Source of the DNA: an uncultured Dysgonomonas sp.
Lineage (GTDB): Bacteria > Bacteroidota > Bacteroidia > Bacteroidales > Dysgonomonadaceae
Reading direction: 5' to 3'
Length of the DNA stretch: 64,000 nucleotides
Assembly: GCA_937995835.1 (NCBI GenBank)
Contig: CALKIV010000083.1
Coordinates: 50,649 to 114,648 of the forward strand
Made by a program: the position numbers and the translations under genes. The notes under the pieces were generated by a model. It had not been told where the DNA came from. It saw only the letters and a list, made by a program, of their open reading frames with translations, and made no database searches. Position 1 is the stretch's first letter; each line of letters begins with the position of its first letter. Below are positions 26,422 through 37,009 of the stretch, piece by piece.

Positions 26422-27345
26422 ATGAGTTATTTGATCATTGATGCGCATGCGCACCTGTGGCTCCGTCAGGATACTGTGGTGGAGGGCAAAGAGATAAAAA
26501 CACTCGACAATGGAAAGTCTCTTTTCATGGGGGAGATCAGACAGATGTTGCCTCCTTTCATGATTGATGGACAAAACACTGCAGAGGTTTTTATTTCCAA
26601 TATGGACTATGCACAGGTATCAGCAGCAGTCATCACACAGGAATATATAGATGGGCTCCAAAATGACTATTTGCAAGAAGTTCAGACCAAATATCCCAAT
26701 CGTTTTTTCTGCTGTGGAATGGTGGATGCTCGCAAAGAAGGCTATTTGGCAGAAGCCGAAGAACTGATCAATAGAGGTTTTAAAGCGATAAAGATTCCGG
26801 CTCAACGCCTGATAACATCGGAGAAAAGAACATTTTTGACCTGCAACGAGATGATGAAGATGTTTGCCTTGATGGAGAAAAACAATATCATTTTATCCAT
26901 CGATCTGGCAGATGGTGACCTTCAAGTAGCTGAAATGAAAGAGGTGATTGCCCAATTTCCTAATCTGAAGATTGCTATCGGTCACTTTGGAATGGTGACA
27001 CGCCCCAATTGGCAGGAGCAAATCAAGTTGGCTAGGCACAAGAACGTAATGATAGAGTCTGGAGGAATTACATGGCTCTTCAATGACGAGTTTTATCCTT
27101 TCCAAGGAGCTGTTTGGGCTATCAAAGAGGCTATCTCTTTGGTGGGAATCGAAAAGCTGATGTGGGGATCAGATTATCCACGAACCATTGCAGCCATTAC
27201 TTATCGCATGTCATACGATTTTATCATTAAATCAGATCTATTGACAGAAAAAGAAAAATCTCTCTTTTTAGGAGAAAATGCCAAAGACTTTTATGGTTTA
27301 GAAGATTTAATAGAACTCCCATATATTAAAAATATGTCCGAGTAA
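26422..27345 (+). CDS. Amidohydrolase-2-family lactonase, probable L-galactono/L-fuconolactonase
   Basis: 307 aa TIM-barrel hydrolase of the amidohydrolase 2 family. The metal-binding HxH is at His9/His11 (IIDAHAHLW), followed by IGHFGM and the catalytic Asp in LMWGSDYPR. Family members open 1,4- or 1,5-sugar lactones (fuconolactonase, galactonolactonase, 2-pyrone-4,6-dicarboxylate lactonase). It would hydrolyse the lactone made by the aldo/keto reductase to L-galactonate. Last gene of the operon, followed by a hairpin terminator. Confidence 0.82.
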   Translation: MSYLIIDAHAHLWLRQDTVVEGKEIKTLDNGKSLFMGEIRQMLPPFMIDGQNTAEVFISNMDYAQVSAAVITQEYIDGLQNDYLQEVQTKYPNRFFCCGMVDARKEGYLAEAEELINRGFKAIKIPAQRLITSEKRTFLTCNEMMKMFALMEKNNIILSIDLADGDLQVAEMKEVIAQFPNLKIAIGHFGMVTRPNWQEQIKLARHKNVMIESGGITWLFNDEFYPFQGAVWAIKEAISLVGIEKLMWGSDYPRTIAAITYRMSYDFIIKSDLLTEKEKSLFLGENAKDFYGLEDLIELPYIKNMSE

Positions 27346-27372
27346 TTATTTTTGTTGTTTATTTTAAGTATT

Positions 27373-27408
27373 AAACCCAACTGTACTTCGTAGAAAACAG
27401 TTGGGTTT
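27373..27408. terminator. Bidirectional terminator between lactonase and trxB
   Basis: AAACCCAACTGT (27373-27384) and ACAGTTGGGTTT (27397-27408) form a perfect 12-bp stem. It lies between the two converging genes and serves both. Confidence 0.8.
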
Positions 27409-27452
27409 GATTATTTTATGGTCTAGCTAAAAGCTAGTGGTGGAATGTTGTT

Positions 27453-28391
27453 TTACAGTCCTCTCTCGCTTAGATATTTTTCAACTTCCATGGCTGCTTG
27501 ACATCCTGTTCCAGCAGCTGTAATGGCTTGTCGATAGAGTGTGTCAGCAACGTCTCCAGCAGCAAATACACCTTCCACTGAGGTCAATGGTCTGCCTTCT
27601 CTTCTCACGATGTAGCCAGTTTCGTCTAGCTCCACTTGTCCTCCTAAGAACTTAGTGTTTGGAGTATGTCCGATGGCAAGGAAGAACCCGTCTGCTTTGA
27701 TGTCAAATTTCTCTTCGTTTGCTTCGCCCATGTGTCTTACCACATGCACACCTTCCACTCCATTGTCTCCGAATAGTCCAACGGCATTACAGTTGAAAAG
27801 AATTTCTATTTTTTCATTGCTCGCTACTCTGTCTTGCATTACTTTCGATGCTCTCAGATAGTCTTTTCTTACGATCAGATACACCTTGCTAGCCAAAGAC
27901 GATAAATAGATCGCTTCTTCGCAAGCTGTGTCACCACCTCCCACTACAGCTACAGTTTTCTTGCGATAGAAGAAACCGTCGCAAGTAGCACAAGCAGAAA
28001 CACCCATACCTGCATATTTTGTTTCGTCAGGCAATCCAAGATACTTTGCACTAGCACCCGTAGAGATAATTACGGTAGAGGCTTCTATCTTAGTACCATC
28101 TTCTACAGTAACAATTTTTTTATCACCTTTGAGATCTACCTCTGTAATGATTCCTGTTCTGATGTCAGCTCCAAAACGTTCAGCTTGTTTCTTCAAGTCG
28201 TCCATCAATTCTGTTCCGGTAATGCCTTCAGGATATCCCGGAAAGTTCTCAACCTCAGTAGTAGTGGTTAATTGTCCCCCTGGTTGAATTCCTTCATATA
28301 AGATAGGAGATAGGTTTGCTCTTGATGCATAGATGGCAGCAGTGTATCCTGCTGGTCCCGAACCGATGATTAGACAGCGTGTTTTTTCCAT
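27453..28391 (-). CDS. trxB: Thioredoxin reductase
   Basis: 312 aa flavoprotein. FAD-binding LIIGSGPAGYTAAIYASRA at the N-terminus, redox-active Cys134 and Cys137 in CATCDG, the NADPH-binding GGGDTACEEA segment, and a C-terminal FAD motif GVFAAGDVAD. It reduces thioredoxin with NADPH. The order ftsK-lolA-trxB is common in Bacteroidales, but trxB also has its own promoter (28432-28463). Confidence 0.97.
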   Translation of the reverse strand: MEKTRCLIIGSGPAGYTAAIYASRANLSPILYEGIQPGGQLTTTTEVENFPGYPEGITGTELMDDLKKQAERFGADIRTGIITEVDLKGDKKIVTVEDGTKIEASTVIISTGASAKYLGLPDETKYAGMGVSACATCDGFFYRKKTVAVVGGGDTACEEAIYLSSLASKVYLIVRKDYLRASKVMQDRVASNEKIEILFNCNAVGLFGDNGVEGVHVVRHMGEANEEKFDIKADGFFLAIGHTPNTKFLGGQVELDETGYIVRREGRPLTSVEGVFAAGDVADTLYRQAITAAGTGCQAAMEVEKYLSERGL

Positions 28392-28431
28392 TTTTATTCT
28401 AATGTTTTATTTGTTTTGTTTATATCTAGTG

Positions 28432-28463
28432 CAAATATATAGAGAAAAGCTATCATTGGCAAA
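28432..28463 (-). promoter_or_regulatory. Bacteroides-type promoter of trxB
   Basis: On the minus strand TTTG (28463-28460) is followed after 20 bp by TATATTTG (28439-28432), matching the -33/-7 consensus of the Bacteroidetes primary sigma factor. The -7 element is 40 bp upstream of the trxB start. Confidence 0.7.
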
Positions 28464-28504
28464 TCTTTTACAATTTCTTCTCTTTATGCCTTGATAGCGA
28501 TTTT

Positions 28505-29143
28505 CTATCTGAGATCTATGACCTCTGCATCAGGAAAATCTTTCTTGTCGAATGTAAAAATGTGATCTGTTAGATTCTGATTGGGATTATAGCTATTGAT
28601 GGTTAAGGTGTTTTCCATTCCATTGGTATCATAAAGAATGATTTTAGTGAAATGGTTGTTTGCCTTGTTGATCTCCACAATGATCTTTGTCAGATCAGAT
28701 TTTCGTTGTTGGGCAGTCAGTTCTATTTGGTATACTGTTTTTCCCTTTACTACTTTTTCTCCTCTATTTTTGATTTCAAAACCTTGTTTATAAATCGAAA
28801 ATAAAATAGAAGGACTGATGGCTTGGAGCTCTTCTCCTGTTGGGTTCGTGATGTTTACCTCTTCATTTCCTTTGAGGTATATCCACTGCGTTTTGCCATC
28901 GAACCAAGTGATAGCATCAGGAATCTCTATCTTAAATTTATCACCTTTCATGTAAGCAGTACCATCTTGACTAAAGGTCTGATTCGCTTTGATGTCTTTG
29001 GCATCTAATGTAAACTTAGCTACAATTACTCCGGAGCTGTTGTAGCTTGCTGATGCTTTGTCCAAAATGGCTCTAGCATCTTGAGCAAGGGCAGATGTAA
29101 TGAATAGCAGGCTAAAAGCCAATATTAGAGATATACGTTTCAT
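28505..29143 (-). CDS. LolA-like outer-membrane lipoprotein carrier protein
   Basis: 212 aa. A signal peptide ends at Ala-Leu-Ala-Gln (residues 18-21), so it is periplasmic. The body matches the LolA half-barrel family: ILDKASASYNSSGVIVAKFTLDAK, then GDKFKIEIPDAITWFDGKTQWIY. LolA carries lipoproteins from the inner to the outer membrane. Its position right after ftsK is the common Bacteroidales arrangement. Sequence conservation in this family is low, so the call rests on fold pattern and neighbours. Confidence 0.85.
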   Translation of the reverse strand: MKRISLILAFSLLFITSALAQDARAILDKASASYNSSGVIVAKFTLDAKDIKANQTFSQDGTAYMKGDKFKIEIPDAITWFDGKTQWIYLKGNEEVNITNPTGEELQAISPSILFSIYKQGFEIKNRGEKVVKGKTVYQIELTAQQRKSDLTKIIVEINKANNHFTKIILYDTNGMENTLTINSYNPNQNLTDHIFTFDKKDFPDAEVIDLR

Positions 29144-29276
29144 GTGTAAATATTTCTGTAAATATAATTTTGGTCATCCTAAGATAATAATAGATGACGC
29201 TAATTTGCACAATCCGTTAAGTTAGAATATATTTTTTAATATCTTTTATCGTTTAAACTGCCGTATGATTTCAGCA

Positions 29277-31736
29277 TCAACCATTCAGAGAGGTGAATAA
29301 TTGCTCCAAGCTATACTCGTCCATAATATATACCTCACGTGGTTTGCTTCCTTGTGTAGGGCCTACAATTCCGGCAGCTTCCAATTGGTCCATCAGTCTT
29401 CCAGCACGGTTGTATCCGATGGAGAATTTGCGTTGAATCAGCGATGTAGAACCACTTTGATGCACCACAATCAGTCTTGCAGCTTCCTCGAAGAGGGCAT
29501 CCCTCTCGTTGAGGTCTACAGCTCCAACAACATCGCTTCCTTCGACGACAACCTCTGGCAACTCTTGTGCATTGGCATATCCTTGTTGCTCTCCAATGTA
29601 GTTGGTGATTTGTTGCACCTCAGGGGTGTCCACAAAGGCACACTGAATACGAACTAAGTCGCTACCTTGCGAGAATAACATATCTCCTCTACCGATCAGC
29701 TGATTAGCTCCCGACATATCCAATATGGTACGAGAGTCTATCTGCGACATCACACGGAAGGCCATACGGGCAGGGAAGTTTGCCTTGATGGTTCCTGTGA
29801 TGATATTCGTTGTCGGTCGCTGAGTGGCAATAATCAAGTGCATACCCACAGCACGAGCTTTTTGTGCAATACGTGCAATCGGCATTTCTATCTCTTTTCC
29901 GGCGGTCATGATCAGGTCTCCAAACTCGTCAATGACTATAACGAAGTAAGGCAAAAACTTGTGTCCCTTTCTTGGGTTCAGTTTTCTCTTTCTAAACATT
30001 TCGTTGTATTCAACGATGTTTCTTACTCCGGCATCCATCAGCAATTCGTAACGATTATCCATCTCGATGGTCAATGAATTGAGCGTCTGTGTCACTCTGG
30101 AAACATCGGTGATAATGGCTTTTTCTTCATCAGGAAGTTTTGCCAGATAATGCTTTTCTATTGTAGAATAGATGCTGAACTCTACCATTTTGGGGTCAAC
30201 CAATACCATTTTCATCTCTGCAGGGTGCTTCTTATAGAGCAGTGAGGTAATAATGGCGTTCAGTCCTACTGATTTCCCTTGTCCTGTGGCTCCTGCTACT
30301 AGCAAGTGAGGCATCTTGGCTAAGTCGAAAACGAAAGTCTCGTTCGTGATTGTTTTTCCGATGGCAACAGGTAATTCTCCTCTAAACTCCTGGAATCTTC
30401 GAGAAGTGATCACTGACTGCATTGAAACAATTTGAGGGTCTTTGTTGGGGACCTCTATCCCCACTGTTCCTTTGCCCGGTATTGGGGCAATGATACGAAT
30501 GCCAAGAGCTGATAAACTTAGTGCAATATCATCTTCCAAGTTTCTGATCTTAGAAATTCTTACTCCTGCTTTTGGAACAATCTCATATAGGGTAATTGTT
30601 GGCCCTACGGTCGCTTTGATAGACGTTATTTCTATACCATAGTTTTGTAGGGTGGTGATGATCTTATTTTTATTCTCATTTTGCTCTTCCATATCCACAG
30701 CTTTACCTGACATATCATACACTTTTAGGAGTGCATTGGTAGGGAATGCATAGTGAGAAAGCTCTAGGGTGGGGTCGTATTCTCCAATTTCCTCACCATC
30801 TATCATGATAACACCTTTATCAGCGTCTTCTGGAGTTGTATTTTTTACTTCCGGCTCTGTAACTGTTTCTTCCTCTTGAGCCATCACCACTTCAAAGCCA
30901 TTTTCATTCAGGCTTTTAGGAGAAATGTTTGAGGGGGTGACTATCTCTGGTTCATCGCTATAGATAGACTCAGGCACATATTCATCGATAGGAGGAGAAT
31001 TTGGTTCTTCAGTTTCGTCCTCTTCCTCAAGAATCTTTTCTAATTTATTTCTTTTGCTCAATAGCTTATCTAGCCAGCTCTTTTTCTCAGGTTTAACTTC
31101 TGTTTCGCCTTCTTCTTGAGGCTTTTTGAGAATCCAATTTCTAAACCATTCTACGAAATCTTTTTTCACAATGACCAAAAAGCCGATCAGTAGTAAAGCT
31201 AGTAATAAGATAAGTCCAGGTATACCTAGTGCTCTTTCTAGTAAACCTTCTACATATTGTCCATGATTTCCTCCCCATATAATGTGCGTGTCGGGCACCC
31301 ATTTGGCTATGGTTAGCGAACAAAACACCGATCCCCAGATGAGAACGAAGCTAGCAAGGAAAAAATGTTTTAGAACCGAGACTTTCATCAGCCTCATCAG
31401 GCTAAGACCTGCAAAGAAAAAGAATATAGGAATAGCGATAGCAAATATACCAAACGACTGATTGATTAGTCGCTCGGCAAAGTATGCGCCAGTGACACCT
31501 GTCCAGTTAGAGATAATTTGTTTGTTCGAAATTAGTTCCCAAAAGGTTTTATTGTCAATCTTGCTTTGGTCAAATGCTCCGGTGAAGTAGAACGAAATTT
31601 GAGCCAAAAATATATAGAGCCCTACGATGACAAGGGAAACTCCCGATAGAAATCTGGGACGCTCTTTTTTTACAATAGCAACAAATGAACTTAAATTCTT
31701 GAAGCCCTTAATAGGTTCGGCACTTTTTTTAGCCAT
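29277..31736 (-). CDS. ftsK: DNA translocase FtsK
   Basis: 819 aa. Residues ~20-200 contain about four membrane helices that anchor it at the division septum. An acidic linker follows (residues ~225-320). The motor domain has Walker A GATGQGKS at 482-489 and Walker B VIVIDEFGDL. The C-terminal gamma winged helix, RKFSIGYNRAGRLMDQLEAAGIVG, would read polar DNA signals. It pumps chromosome ends apart during division and helps XerCD resolve dimers. Confidence 0.97.
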   Translation of the reverse strand: MAKKSAEPIKGFKNLSSFVAIVKKERPRFLSGVSLVIVGLYIFLAQISFYFTGAFDQSKIDNKTFWELISNKQIISNWTGVTGAYFAERLINQSFGIFAIAIPIFFFFAGLSLMRLMKVSVLKHFFLASFVLIWGSVFCSLTIAKWVPDTHIIWGGNHGQYVEGLLERALGIPGLILLLALLLIGFLVIVKKDFVEWFRNWILKKPQEEGETEVKPEKKSWLDKLLSKRNKLEKILEEEDETEEPNSPPIDEYVPESIYSDEPEIVTPSNISPKSLNENGFEVVMAQEEETVTEPEVKNTTPEDADKGVIMIDGEEIGEYDPTLELSHYAFPTNALLKVYDMSGKAVDMEEQNENKNKIITTLQNYGIEITSIKATVGPTITLYEIVPKAGVRISKIRNLEDDIALSLSALGIRIIAPIPGKGTVGIEVPNKDPQIVSMQSVITSRRFQEFRGELPVAIGKTITNETFVFDLAKMPHLLVAGATGQGKSVGLNAIITSLLYKKHPAEMKMVLVDPKMVEFSIYSTIEKHYLAKLPDEEKAIITDVSRVTQTLNSLTIEMDNRYELLMDAGVRNIVEYNEMFRKRKLNPRKGHKFLPYFVIVIDEFGDLIMTAGKEIEMPIARIAQKARAVGMHLIIATQRPTTNIITGTIKANFPARMAFRVMSQIDSRTILDMSGANQLIGRGDMLFSQGSDLVRIQCAFVDTPEVQQITNYIGEQQGYANAQELPEVVVEGSDVVGAVDLNERDALFEEAARLIVVHQSGSTSLIQRKFSIGYNRAGRLMDQLEAAGIVGPTQGSKPREVYIMDEYSLEQLFTSLNG

Positions 31737-31769
31737 ATATATGGATTATAGTCTTTTGATTAGTTTATG

Positions 31770-31777
31770 CAAATATA
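31770..31777 (-). promoter_or_regulatory. Possible -7 element for ftsK
   Basis: Minus-strand TATATTTG, 33 bp upstream of the start codon. No convincing -33 partner. Confidence 0.35.
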
Positions 31778-31971
31778 CTTCTTTTTATAAGGAATAAAAC
31801 TTGATTATTATTTATTATTTTCTTCTTCTGGACAGAAAGTCGTTTAGATAAAAATCTTCAAAATGAGGACAAATTCAATAAAAACGCTTTAAAATGGGGT
31901 AGGTCATTAAACCTTTTGACTTTTCTAGAGTCAGAGTACTTAGTAAATAAATATATTTAGGGTATTAGATA

Positions 31972-34809
31972 ATGAAAAAAATATTGTTCTTCTTGAGCTT
32001 GTCTCTCTTTGTGCTGGTTCAAGGTCTTGATTCTCAGACTGCTAACAACTCCATTTCAGGAGTTGTTTTAGATAATACAACAAAAGAAAAAGTAGGGTTT
32101 GCCAGTGTGAGACTGTTGTCTGCTAAAGATAGTGTGTATGTCAATGGAGCAACAACTGATGCCAATGGAATATTTAAGATTTCAGCCTCCAGAGGACGAT
32201 ATGTATTGCAAGTATCCTATTTAGGGTATACAGATCACTATATGGATGTTAGTATTTCTAAAAGTGCACACTTAGGAAACATCTTCATATCAGAGGATGA
32301 CAAATTGTTGGACGAAGTGGTGGTGGAAGCCAAAGCAATAGAAATTCAGGTGAAGGGTGACACCATAGAATATAATGCAGATTCGTACAAGGTGCAAGAG
32401 AGTGCTGTGGTAGAAGATTTGTTGAAAAAAATGCCCGGAGTGGAGATTGATGAAAATGGAACCATCAAGGTCAATGGACAAGAGGTGAAAAAGATTTTGG
32501 TGGATGGTAAGGAGTTTTTCAGCGATGACCCTAAAGTGGCTTCAAAAAATCTGCCGGCAAAAATGGTAGACAAACTTCAGGTGCTTGATAAACTTTCGGA
32601 TATGGCACAAATGACAGGTTTCGATGATGGAAGCGAGGAGACGGTGATCAATCTGACTGTGAAAAAAGGGATGAAAGAGGGTGCTTTCGGTAATGCACTT
32701 GCAGGTTATGGAAGTGAGGAACGATATGAGGGCAATGCAATGGTCAACTATATGCGAGACAATACACAAGTATCCGTACTCGGTGGAATCAATAATACGA
32801 ATAATGCAGGAATGAGCGACCTCGCATCTGCTATGTTTAGCGGAAGTGGAGGTGGTCCTAGAGGACTTCGCTTTGGAAACAACAACGGTGTAACAAAGAG
32901 CATCAATGGAGGATTCAACTTTGCGACTGAGCATTCTGACAAACTGAAATGGGGTGGGGATGTGCGATATGGAAACAACGATAATGAATCTATCTCAAAC
33001 ATGCAACGAGAATATCTCTCTGAAGAGAATAAGCGAAAAGAGGTTGCTGATGCTAGGGGGAATAACAAGAATCAGAGCATTGCCACAAACTTCAGATTTG
33101 AGTGGACGCCTGACGATTGGACAAAAGTAGTTTTTACGCCTCGTATTCAATATAACACCAATGATCGGGTGACTTCTGAAAACTCGACTACAAAATATGA
33201 GCAGGGAGAGCCTTTAGAGCACTTGTCTAATGAATCTGATCAGAAATATAACTCTAGTGGTAATGGGTATAAACTGAATGGAAACCTAGATGTTAGCCGC
33301 AAGTTGAGCGAAAAAGGTAGAGTCCTCAGCTTAGGATTGCGAGGAGGATACTCCAAATCTGATTCTGATGGATCCGATTTCAATCACATTAAATATTTTG
33401 ATGCAGCAAAGAACGATTCGATCATAGATTATATTTTTTCACAAGATGATGACTCCTACAATTGGAGGATTTTTGCGTCTCTTGTAGAGCCTTTGGGAAG
33501 GAATAATTTTTTAGAGTTTTCCTATAATATTTCGAATAGGAATTCAACAACGGATAAACAATCTTACTATAACGAGAATATGCCAAATCTGGATACTGAT
33601 CCCTTATATACAGAGGTCGACACAGCCAATACGCGTTATGTGAGAAATGATTTTATCAATCAAAATGTGTCATTGAAGTTCAAGTCTCAAAGGCAGTTAG
33701 AGAATGGTCACTCATTCAACTATACCCTTGGTGTTGGGCTAGAGCCTTCCAGTTCGCAAACCGATTTTATAGAGCCTCTGAAAGATCCTGTGATTATGCC
33801 TCGAAGAAATTTTCTAAGCTTTGCTCCAAGTGGTCAGTTTAACTATCTGTGGGATAGACGACACAATATAAGAATAGACTACCAAGGGACTACAAATGAG
33901 CCTACAACACTTCAGTTATATGATGGAATATATTCCCGTAATGGCTTGAATACCAATAGCGGTAATCCTAGTTTGAAGCCAAGCTTTACGAACAATGTGC
34001 GTATTCGATATAGAAAAGCAAATCCAGAGCAGGCTTCTTTTATGATGCTATTTGCCAACTTTAAGCATACATCTAACGACATTGTATCCATATCAAATAT
34101 CAATAAAGCAACCGGAGGACGTGATGCTTCGTACACCAATGTGAACGGAAATATGAGTGGAGACACAAGATTTATATTCAACAGACCATTTAGAAATAGG
34201 AACTGGTCAGTCAATTCGATGTCGTATGTGTCTTATGGGATAACCAATACTTTTATTGATAAGAGAGCAAATAAAGCAAAAGCATTGAACTTGCACCAAA
34301 ATGCAGGCTTGCGATTTATGGCAACCGAAATAAATAGTCCTTTGATTACGAACGTAGATCTTAATCTTCGTGGAAATATCAGATATACAAATCAAAATAA
34401 TAGCATTAGTCGTAATCAGAACTCGATGAATTATGGGGGGACATTCTTGTTTACGCTTGATTTCCCTTACGACTGGTCAGTGGAAAGTGATGTAAATTAC
34501 TCGACTAATTCGGGTTATGCGAGTGGTTTCTCTCAAAAGGAATGGTTGTGGAACGCTTCAATTGCTAAACAAGTATTTAAGAATAAAGCAGGAATGCTCC
34601 GATTCAAAATCTATGACATTCTGAAAGAACGTAGTAACATTACAAGAGATTATAACGCTACAATGACTTCTGATATCACAACCAATACTATTCCGAGTTA
34701 TTTTATGGTTCACTTTGTCTACAAGTTTCAGTTCTTCAAAGGAGGAGCTAAGCTCGACGATATGGGAGGTGGCGGGCGACGTTATGGAAGAGGACCGCAC
34801 AGAATGTAA
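31972..34809 (+). CDS. Outer-membrane beta-barrel protein (TonB-receptor-like)
   Basis: 945 aa. Signal peptide (~1-22), then a carboxypeptidase-regulatory-like domain (residues ~25-105: ISGVVLDNTTKEKVGFASVRLL). A plug-like domain (~120-215) contains VEDLLKKMPGVEIDENGTIKVNGQ and VDGKEFFSDDPK. The remainder is a large beta-barrel ending in FVYKFQFF and a Gly/Arg-rich tail. This is the outer-membrane-barrel family 3 type seen in Bacteroidetes. No SusD-like partner follows, so it is not a polysaccharide importer of the Sus kind. Cargo unknown. Confidence 0.83.
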   Translation: MKKILFFLSLSLFVLVQGLDSQTANNSISGVVLDNTTKEKVGFASVRLLSAKDSVYVNGATTDANGIFKISASRGRYVLQVSYLGYTDHYMDVSISKSAHLGNIFISEDDKLLDEVVVEAKAIEIQVKGDTIEYNADSYKVQESAVVEDLLKKMPGVEIDENGTIKVNGQEVKKILVDGKEFFSDDPKVASKNLPAKMVDKLQVLDKLSDMAQMTGFDDGSEETVINLTVKKGMKEGAFGNALAGYGSEERYEGNAMVNYMRDNTQVSVLGGINNTNNAGMSDLASAMFSGSGGGPRGLRFGNNNGVTKSINGGFNFATEHSDKLKWGGDVRYGNNDNESISNMQREYLSEENKRKEVADARGNNKNQSIATNFRFEWTPDDWTKVVFTPRIQYNTNDRVTSENSTTKYEQGEPLEHLSNESDQKYNSSGNGYKLNGNLDVSRKLSEKGRVLSLGLRGGYSKSDSDGSDFNHIKYFDAAKNDSIIDYIFSQDDDSYNWRIFASLVEPLGRNNFLEFSYNISNRNSTTDKQSYYNENMPNLDTDPLYTEVDTANTRYVRNDFINQNVSLKFKSQRQLENGHSFNYTLGVGLEPSSSQTDFIEPLKDPVIMPRRNFLSFAPSGQFNYLWDRRHNIRIDYQGTTNEPTTLQLYDGIYSRNGLNTNSGNPSLKPSFTNNVRIRYRKANPEQASFMMLFANFKHTSNDIVSISNINKATGGRDASYTNVNGNMSGDTRFIFNRPFRNRNWSVNSMSYVSYGITNTFIDKRANKAKALNLHQNAGLRFMATEINSPLITNVDLNLRGNIRYTNQNNSISRNQNSMNYGGTFLFTLDFPYDWSVESDVNYSTNSGYASGFSQKEWLWNASIAKQVFKNKAGMLRFKIYDILKERSNITRDYNATMTSDITTNTIPSYFMVHFVYKFQFFKGGAKLDDMGGGGRRYGRGPHRM

Positions 34810-34965
34810 AGAGCTTATATTTTAGATTTTACAATAAAAATATTTTGAAGTTGTTTCGAGAATTCGGAGCAACTTTTTCACTTTGTCAACTTGCTATTTA
34901 GGTGCTTCTAGACCAGTTCAGTCCATATTTAACGTGTATCGAAACCAATTATAGCTTTTTGTTAC

Positions 34966-34973
34966 TATCTTTG
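34966..34973 (+). promoter_or_regulatory. Possible -7 element for dxs
   Basis: TATCTTTG matches the Bacteroides -7 consensus, 61 bp before the dxs ATG. No TTTG at the correct -33 spacing. Confidence 0.35.
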
Positions 34974-35034
34974 TTACCTTATATGCCATTTTCTTAAAAA
35001 ATGGGTATGTAGTCTTTTTTCAAACGTAAGTTTT

Positions 35035-36960
35035 ATGGAACAACAAAACGAGAATAATATAAAGTCTGTGCTTGATAAAATAAACCTTCCGAAAGATTTG
35101 AAAAATCTGAGTATCGAAGAACTCGAAAGGCTTTGTCAGGATCTAAGAATTTTCATCATTGATGCTCTGTGCGAAAACCCTGGACACTTTGGTTCAAGTT
35201 TGGGTACAGTGGAACTAACGGTTGCATTGCATTATATATATAATACTCCTTACGACCGTATTGTGTGGGATGTGGGACATCAGGCGTATAGTCATAAAAT
35301 ATTAACGGGACGTAAAGATCGCTTTTATACCAACAGACAGTTTGGAGGACTTGCCGGTTTTCCTAACCCCGAAGAGAGTGAATATGATGCCTTTATAGCA
35401 GGACATGCTTCTAATTCTATTTCGGCAGCACTAGGAATGGCAGTGGCTTCTGAGCTCAAAGGTGAAAAAGATCGCCATGTGGTGGCTGTTATTGGTGACG
35501 GATCGATGACTGGTGGTTTAGCTTTCGAAGCTCTAAACAATGCTCACTCACAACCCAATGACATGTTGATTATCTTGAATGATAATGATATGGCGATAGA
35601 CGATAATGTCGGTGGATTGAGGGATTATTTGGTCAAGATGACCACCTCGCCTACCTACAACAGAGTGAGAAATGATGTCTATCAAAAGTTTAAAAAAGGA
35701 AATTTGATCGATGAAAAGAAGAAAAACTTCATCCTCAGATTTAATAATAGTTTGAAGTCGCTACTGACCAAACAACAAAATCTTTTCGAAGGATTCAATA
35801 TTCGATACTTTGGTCCTGTCAATGGACATGACCTGAAAGGATTGATACGTGTCTTGCAGAACATTAAAGATATGAAAGGACCGAAAATTCTTCATATCCA
35901 TACGGTGAAAGGTAAAGGCTTTAAACCTGCTGAGCTTGCTGCTACAGAATGGCATGCACCGGGTAAATTTGACAAAATAACGGGAGAACGCATTGTCGTG
36001 AGATCGAAAGATCAACCTCAGTTGTTCCAAGACGTATTTGGCCATACTTTGGTGGAGCTGGCAAAGAAAGATGAAAGAATTGTAGGAATAACTCCAGCGA
36101 TGCCCTCGGGTTGTTCGATGAATATTTTGATGAAAGAATATCCAGAAAGAGCTTTCGATGTGGGAATAGCTGAAGGACATTCCATGACCTATTCTGCTGG
36201 TTTGGCAAAAGAGGGTTTGATCCCTTTTTGTAACATATATTCTTCTTTTGCTCAACGTGCTTATGATCAGGTGATTCATGATGTGGCCATTCAACGTCTT
36301 CATGTAGTCATTTGCCTAGATCGTGCCGGACTAGTTGGAGAAGACGGACCTACTCATCATGGAGCTTTCGACTTGGCTTATATGCGTTGTATTCCGAATT
36401 TGACGATTGCATCGCCATATAGCGAGCATGAGTTGCGTCATTTGATGTATACAGCTGTTTACAATAATGATGGACCTTTTGTTATCAGATATCCAAGAGG
36501 ACAAGGGGTTTTGAAGGATTGGGAAGTTCCAATGCAGCCTCTAGCCATTGGAAAAGGACGAAAGCTGAAACAAGGAAAAGATATGGCTGTGCTAACAATC
36601 GGACCTATCGGTTATACAACTACCAAGGCAATTGAACTGGTGGAAAGCAAGGGGTATAGTGTTGCTCACTATGATATGGTTTTCTTAAAACCCATTGATG
36701 AAGACATATTGAAAGAGGTGGCAGAAAATTTCACCAATGTGATGACGATTGAAAATGGTGTTGTCAAGGGAGGTTTAGGATCTGCTGTGCTAGAGTTTTT
36801 TGCTGATAACGGTTACAAAAATATTGATGTCACACGGGTTGGATTGCCTGATGAATTTGTTACTCATGGTTCTATCAAGGATCTTAATAGACTGTGTGAA
36901 ATAGATCTTGAAGGTCTCGAAAAAAGAATCTTGAAGGCTCTAGCAGATCATAAGGCTTGA
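35035..36960 (+). CDS. dxs: 1-deoxy-D-xylulose-5-phosphate synthase
   Basis: 641 aa, full length. TPP-binding motif GDGSMTGG starts at 154; catalytic His51 ([10 protein letters not shown]) and the [10 protein letters not shown] motif near 79 are present; the pyrimidine-domain Glu is in [16 protein letters not shown]. It condenses pyruvate and glyceraldehyde 3-phosphate in the first step of the MEP isoprenoid pathway. Followed by trkA after 49 bp, a conserved order in Bacteroidales. Confidence 0.97.
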   Translation: MEQQNENNIKSVLDKINLPKDLKNLSIEELERLCQDLRIFIIDALCENPGHFGSSLGTVELTVALHYIYNTPYDRIVWDVGHQAYSHKILTGRKDRFYTNRQFGGLAGFPNPEESEYDAFIAGHASNSISAALGMAVASELKGEKDRHVVAVIGDGSMTGGLAFEALNNAHSQPNDMLIILNDNDMAIDDNVGGLRDYLVKMTTSPTYNRVRNDVYQKFKKGNLIDEKKKNFILRFNNSLKSLLTKQQNLFEGFNIRYFGPVNGHDLKGLIRVLQNIKDMKGPKILHIHTVKGKGFKPAELAATEWHAPGKFDKITGERIVVRSKDQPQLFQDVFGHTLVELAKKDERIVGITPAMPSGCSMNILMKEYPERAFDVGIAEGHSMTYSAGLAKEGLIPFCNIYSSFAQRAYDQVIHDVAIQRLHVVICLDRAGLVGEDGPTHHGAFDLAYMRCIPNLTIASPYSEHELRHLMYTAVYNNDGPFVIRYPRGQGVLKDWEVPMQPLAIGKGRKLKQGKDMAVLTIGPIGYTTTKAIELVESKGYSVAHYDMVFLKPIDEDILKEVAENFTNVMTIENGVVKGGLGSAVLEFFADNGYKNIDVTRVGLPDEFVTHGSIKDLNRLCEIDLEGLEKRILKALADHKA

Positions 36961-37009
36961 TTTTGTTCTATAATAATATGTTAACCTTTCAGAGAAGGGG
37001 AATATACAG

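Noticed and set aside
31972..34809. SusC-like polysaccharide importer
   Set aside because: No SusD-like lipoprotein gene follows, and the plug and barrel resemble the outer-membrane-barrel family 3 type.
34806..34835. Terminator after the outer-membrane barrel gene
   Set aside because: Only a weak 6-bp A/T stem and no clear T tract.
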